Assembly: GCF_024868665.1 (NCBI RefSeq)
Contig: NC_079891.1
Location: 32,671,092-32,735,091 of the forward strand
DNA from: Triplophysa rosa
Taxonomy: Eukaryota > Chordata > Actinopteri > Cypriniformes > Nemacheilidae
DNA length: 64,000 nt
Direction: 5' to 3'
The translations under genes were made by a program, and so were the position numbers. Below the pieces are notes generated by a model. It was not told the DNA's origin. It saw only the letters and a list, made by a program, of their open reading frames with translations, and searched no databases. This document shows positions 61,111-64,000 of this stretch, piece by piece. Each line of letters starts with the position of its first letter. The first letter of the stretch is position 1.

Positions 61111-64000
61111 CTACATATACCTAAACGGAGGTGAAAACAGAAATGCCTTTCCTCCTAAAACGCGAAAAGTCACACATTCAAATACAATTTCCAGACCTGC
61201 ACTGACAGATGACAAAAAAAGTAAAAATCATTCTGGGAAAAGGAAACATGCAGAGAGATCAGGACGGCATAACCTGAGGGCGGTGTAGCACAACACCAGA
61301 ATGTCCAGAATATACACGCCATGGCAATGTTGTTAATGTTGACAGTCATGATGCAAATACATTTTTCTTGACTTCACTGAATGGCTTGGACGGGTTTCAT
61401 CTTTTGGCAAACACTCCAATAAAATGTGCAAAGTCTATTCTGTGCCCTAAATACACATAGGGATTAAAACTCGCTTGGCTTCTAACTTTTAAGTTGATAA
61501 TATCCATATACCACAAAAACAAGAACGGGATAAGATAAACAGCTTTGTCTTCCAGATTCGCCCTGAGCTGCATGATTTGATTCCTCATGATGCATTTGTC
61601 TCCTATATGCCGCAGAAATAATCTGGCAGCTCAGGTGCTTTGTTGGAAGAGCAGCTGGCACTGAAAACAAAAAAGCATATTTTTCAAGAACGCAACTAAA
61701 CAGACACAATGTAATCAGACGTTCGCTAATACTGTTCGAGTAGCATTCACCTGCTGTTTTTCTCATACTGCGGGGTCTCTAGTGCATACCTGTCCATTAT
61801 CACAGAGGCATTTGGAGAAATATTTCAGAGAACATCCTCTGTTGTTTCAAGAAAAAGATGATTTTTGCATTGGCACATACCTTAATGTCCTAATGATATC
61901 GAATTGCCATAGCCTGAAATAAAGCAAAATGTAAAGGAATTTATGAAGCAGCAAGAACAAAACCCGACGTATATGAAAATATTTTAAATCACAATCAGAT
62001 GAGATATTTTTAATATCTCAATTATTTCTCTTAGACGTCAATGATATTAAATGGAGAACAAATGGAAACTTTTGCTCAAGTCTCATCTGTGTCTGGAATA
62101 TTTCTCCTGAAAAAACTGAACCAGAAATCTTATAAACGTCTCCATTAGAGTTTCAGAAGACATCTCAACAATGCTACAAACTGAGCTTAGATTTTCCAAG
62201 TCTGCAATGGACCTTTTTCACGTTTCCGGCTTTCTCAGCACCGTAAATCGTCATATAGGGTAAACTTCTATAGCGGTGAACGGTAGACTACCACAGATAT
62301 ATTTTTTGCATTTTCATTTGCTCAAATAGCAACTCAACAAAATGACAGAAATAGAGGGAGTCTGCGACTACGGCAGTCAAAAGAGAGAATGATGTCAAAT
62401 TTACAGTGACTTCCATAGACGCTCCACAAGACAACGCCCTCGCATTAGCAATACCAGTTTTTTTGTAATTTGATGCAAAGGTAAGATACAAAGGCTAATA
62501 CAAAGTATAGAGTTATAAACGTGCACATGTAAAAAAATGAAAATATAAAAAACTTTGCGATGCTGATGACCGTTGAACGCGTGCGTCATCACACGCTTGC
62601 AAAAAAGGTTCAATAACAAAATCAATTGCATTAAATAATAATTAAATAATAAATTCAGTAACGATTCAATAATTTCCAGTTTAAGAGGGTTTTGGGCTAA
62701 AAAACATTTCCCAAAATCTTCTCATGATCATAATGCAGAATTAAAAAACTATTATCAATTACATTAATTTAAAAATAATGATGAATTAAAAAAGCAAAAT
62801 AATGATATTTGTTGTTTTGTAGTGTAAACTGTAACGGTTACGCATTGTGTGCGACAAGATGGATTATGAGTATCATGCAGCCTTTTGATTACTATTTAGC
62901 CCCCAAACCATTCAAGATAACATTGATTTATGTTACGGAGCAGAAAATATGTGCTTTCTATAGCCTGCAGGAGAGAAATGAGACAAGAAAGGGGACCCCA
63001 TAGAGGATTAATATCATTTCTACACCGGTCTCTAACCTGAAATCTAACTGTGGGTGAAAAAAACACCAGACATGAATGGATTCTTACTAGCCTACAGTAA
63101 TAAAAGCAGGTGCCTGTGATATCCCATCAGGGTTATTTATTTACAGTATAGTGTACAGATTCAATAGCTCAAGGCTGAGCTTCTGACGGTTTGCTCTCAG
63201 TATACGCTGGAATGAATGATGTTCTAGTTAGCACCTGCGAGGAAAACGCATGCGGTCATTTTTACCCAGCTTGCAACAGGGCCGTTCTGGTTCACAGAGA
63301 ATATTGCACTAGACATTTCCAAGCTCCTTTCGTCTAACAGAGAAATATTACTAGCATCGTGAAGATTTTATCATCAGAAACGTCTGCCAATGGCTTCCAC
63401 GTGGACGGAGGTGAGCGTCTCCACAGGTATTGATTTTTTCAAACCTAGTTGTAATCCCAAGCTATCTCATCAGAGGCAGAAACGGGCGCCATATTAAAAT
63501 TCTGGCCGTACTGAAGGTGCGTCCCAGTTTTTGCGGTCAGAACACATGCACCGATCCATAGCTATTCCACTGGAGATCTGTGGAAGTGTCTAATGAAGCT
63601 CTCTGTTATTGTTTTATTGTATTCTTCAGCAGTGTTTGTCATGTTCGATAGATTACAGGATGTCATGAGCATTTGTGTGATGCAGGGTAAATTATGTCCA
63701 TCAATTAAAGCAACGAAACATATTGCTATTGAACATTGCTATTGTTCAGCATGCTAAAAACACTCAAAACATTTTTAAGCTATCGCACACCAACCAGTTT
63801 TCTTGCGCAAGCATCCATCACACTAAACATGTAAAAATCAAAATTTGAATGTCTGATTCTTGCATTAAGCCATTTAGAAAGTTGCCACCCTTGAGAATGA
63901 CAGTGAGGAAGCAAGAAAGAAAAAGACTGCTTTCCCTCTTGATATTGATGCTTCTATTCATTCGTTGTTTATCACAATGGACTTTACAGCAGGATTGATT
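61111..64000. other. No gene seen
   Basis: AT-rich sequence without supported exons, RNA genes or recognisable repeats. ORFs here are short and lack domains. Confidence 0.4.

Noticed and set aside
1..64000. CRISPR arrays, bacterial operons, rRNA or functional tRNA genes
   Set aside because: None seen; the tRNA-like boxes all belong to SINEs with non-tRNA bodies.

Overview
This window is vertebrate, very probably teleost, and most likely from a cyprinid-type fish. The evidence is: widely spaced GT/AG-spliced exons in AT-rich DNA; a fish-only selenoprotein (Fep15/SELENOE); and dense short DNA transposons, tRNA-derived SINEs with an L2-type tail, and L2 and Ty3/Gypsy remnants of kinds common in cyprinid genomes. 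Species cannot be fixed by eye.

Layout. Positions 1-11201 (+) hold the 3' end of scarf2: the transmembrane exon and the whole cytoplasmic tail in four exons, with the EGF-repeat ectodomain exons lying left of the window. Positions 11202-14228 are probable 3' UTR. Positions 14.2-26.7 kb are intergenic and repeat-built, including a 3.0-kb hAT-like element carrying further insertions and itself lying inside an older MITE. At 26750-28108 (+) is selenoe (Fep15), with an in-frame TGA selenocysteine codon and a SECIS-type hairpin in its 3' UTR. Tmem17 (28559-32465, +, four exons), a ciliary transition-zone membrane protein, follows about 290 bp after the selenoe poly(A) signal. Positions 32.5-38.0 kb are repeat-rich, with a TTAA-flanked 1-kb element carrying a decayed coding fragment. 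At 38064-41084 (-) is a complete eight-exon NXPE-family gene (neurexophilin-like plus PC-esterase domain). Positions 41.7-45.7 kb are a graveyard of retroelements: an L2-clade LINE 3' end, SINEs and a gutted Gypsy element. From 46 to 64 kb no gene could be identified with confidence. A few short minus-strand exon-like pieces (47.1-48.0 kb, perhaps 54.7 kb) may be the 3' end of an unrecognised gene. A 537-bp solo LTR with a perfect 5-bp target duplication lies at 53.4 kb.

The genes are functionally independent: a scavenger-receptor-type surface protein, an ER-resident thioredoxin-like selenoprotein, a ciliary gate component and a secretory-pathway esterase-like protein. The clearest unusual biology is the selenoprotein, whose predicted mature chain has one selenocysteine and no cysteine. 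The repeat nests also allow insertion order to be read directly from target duplications and an empty site.
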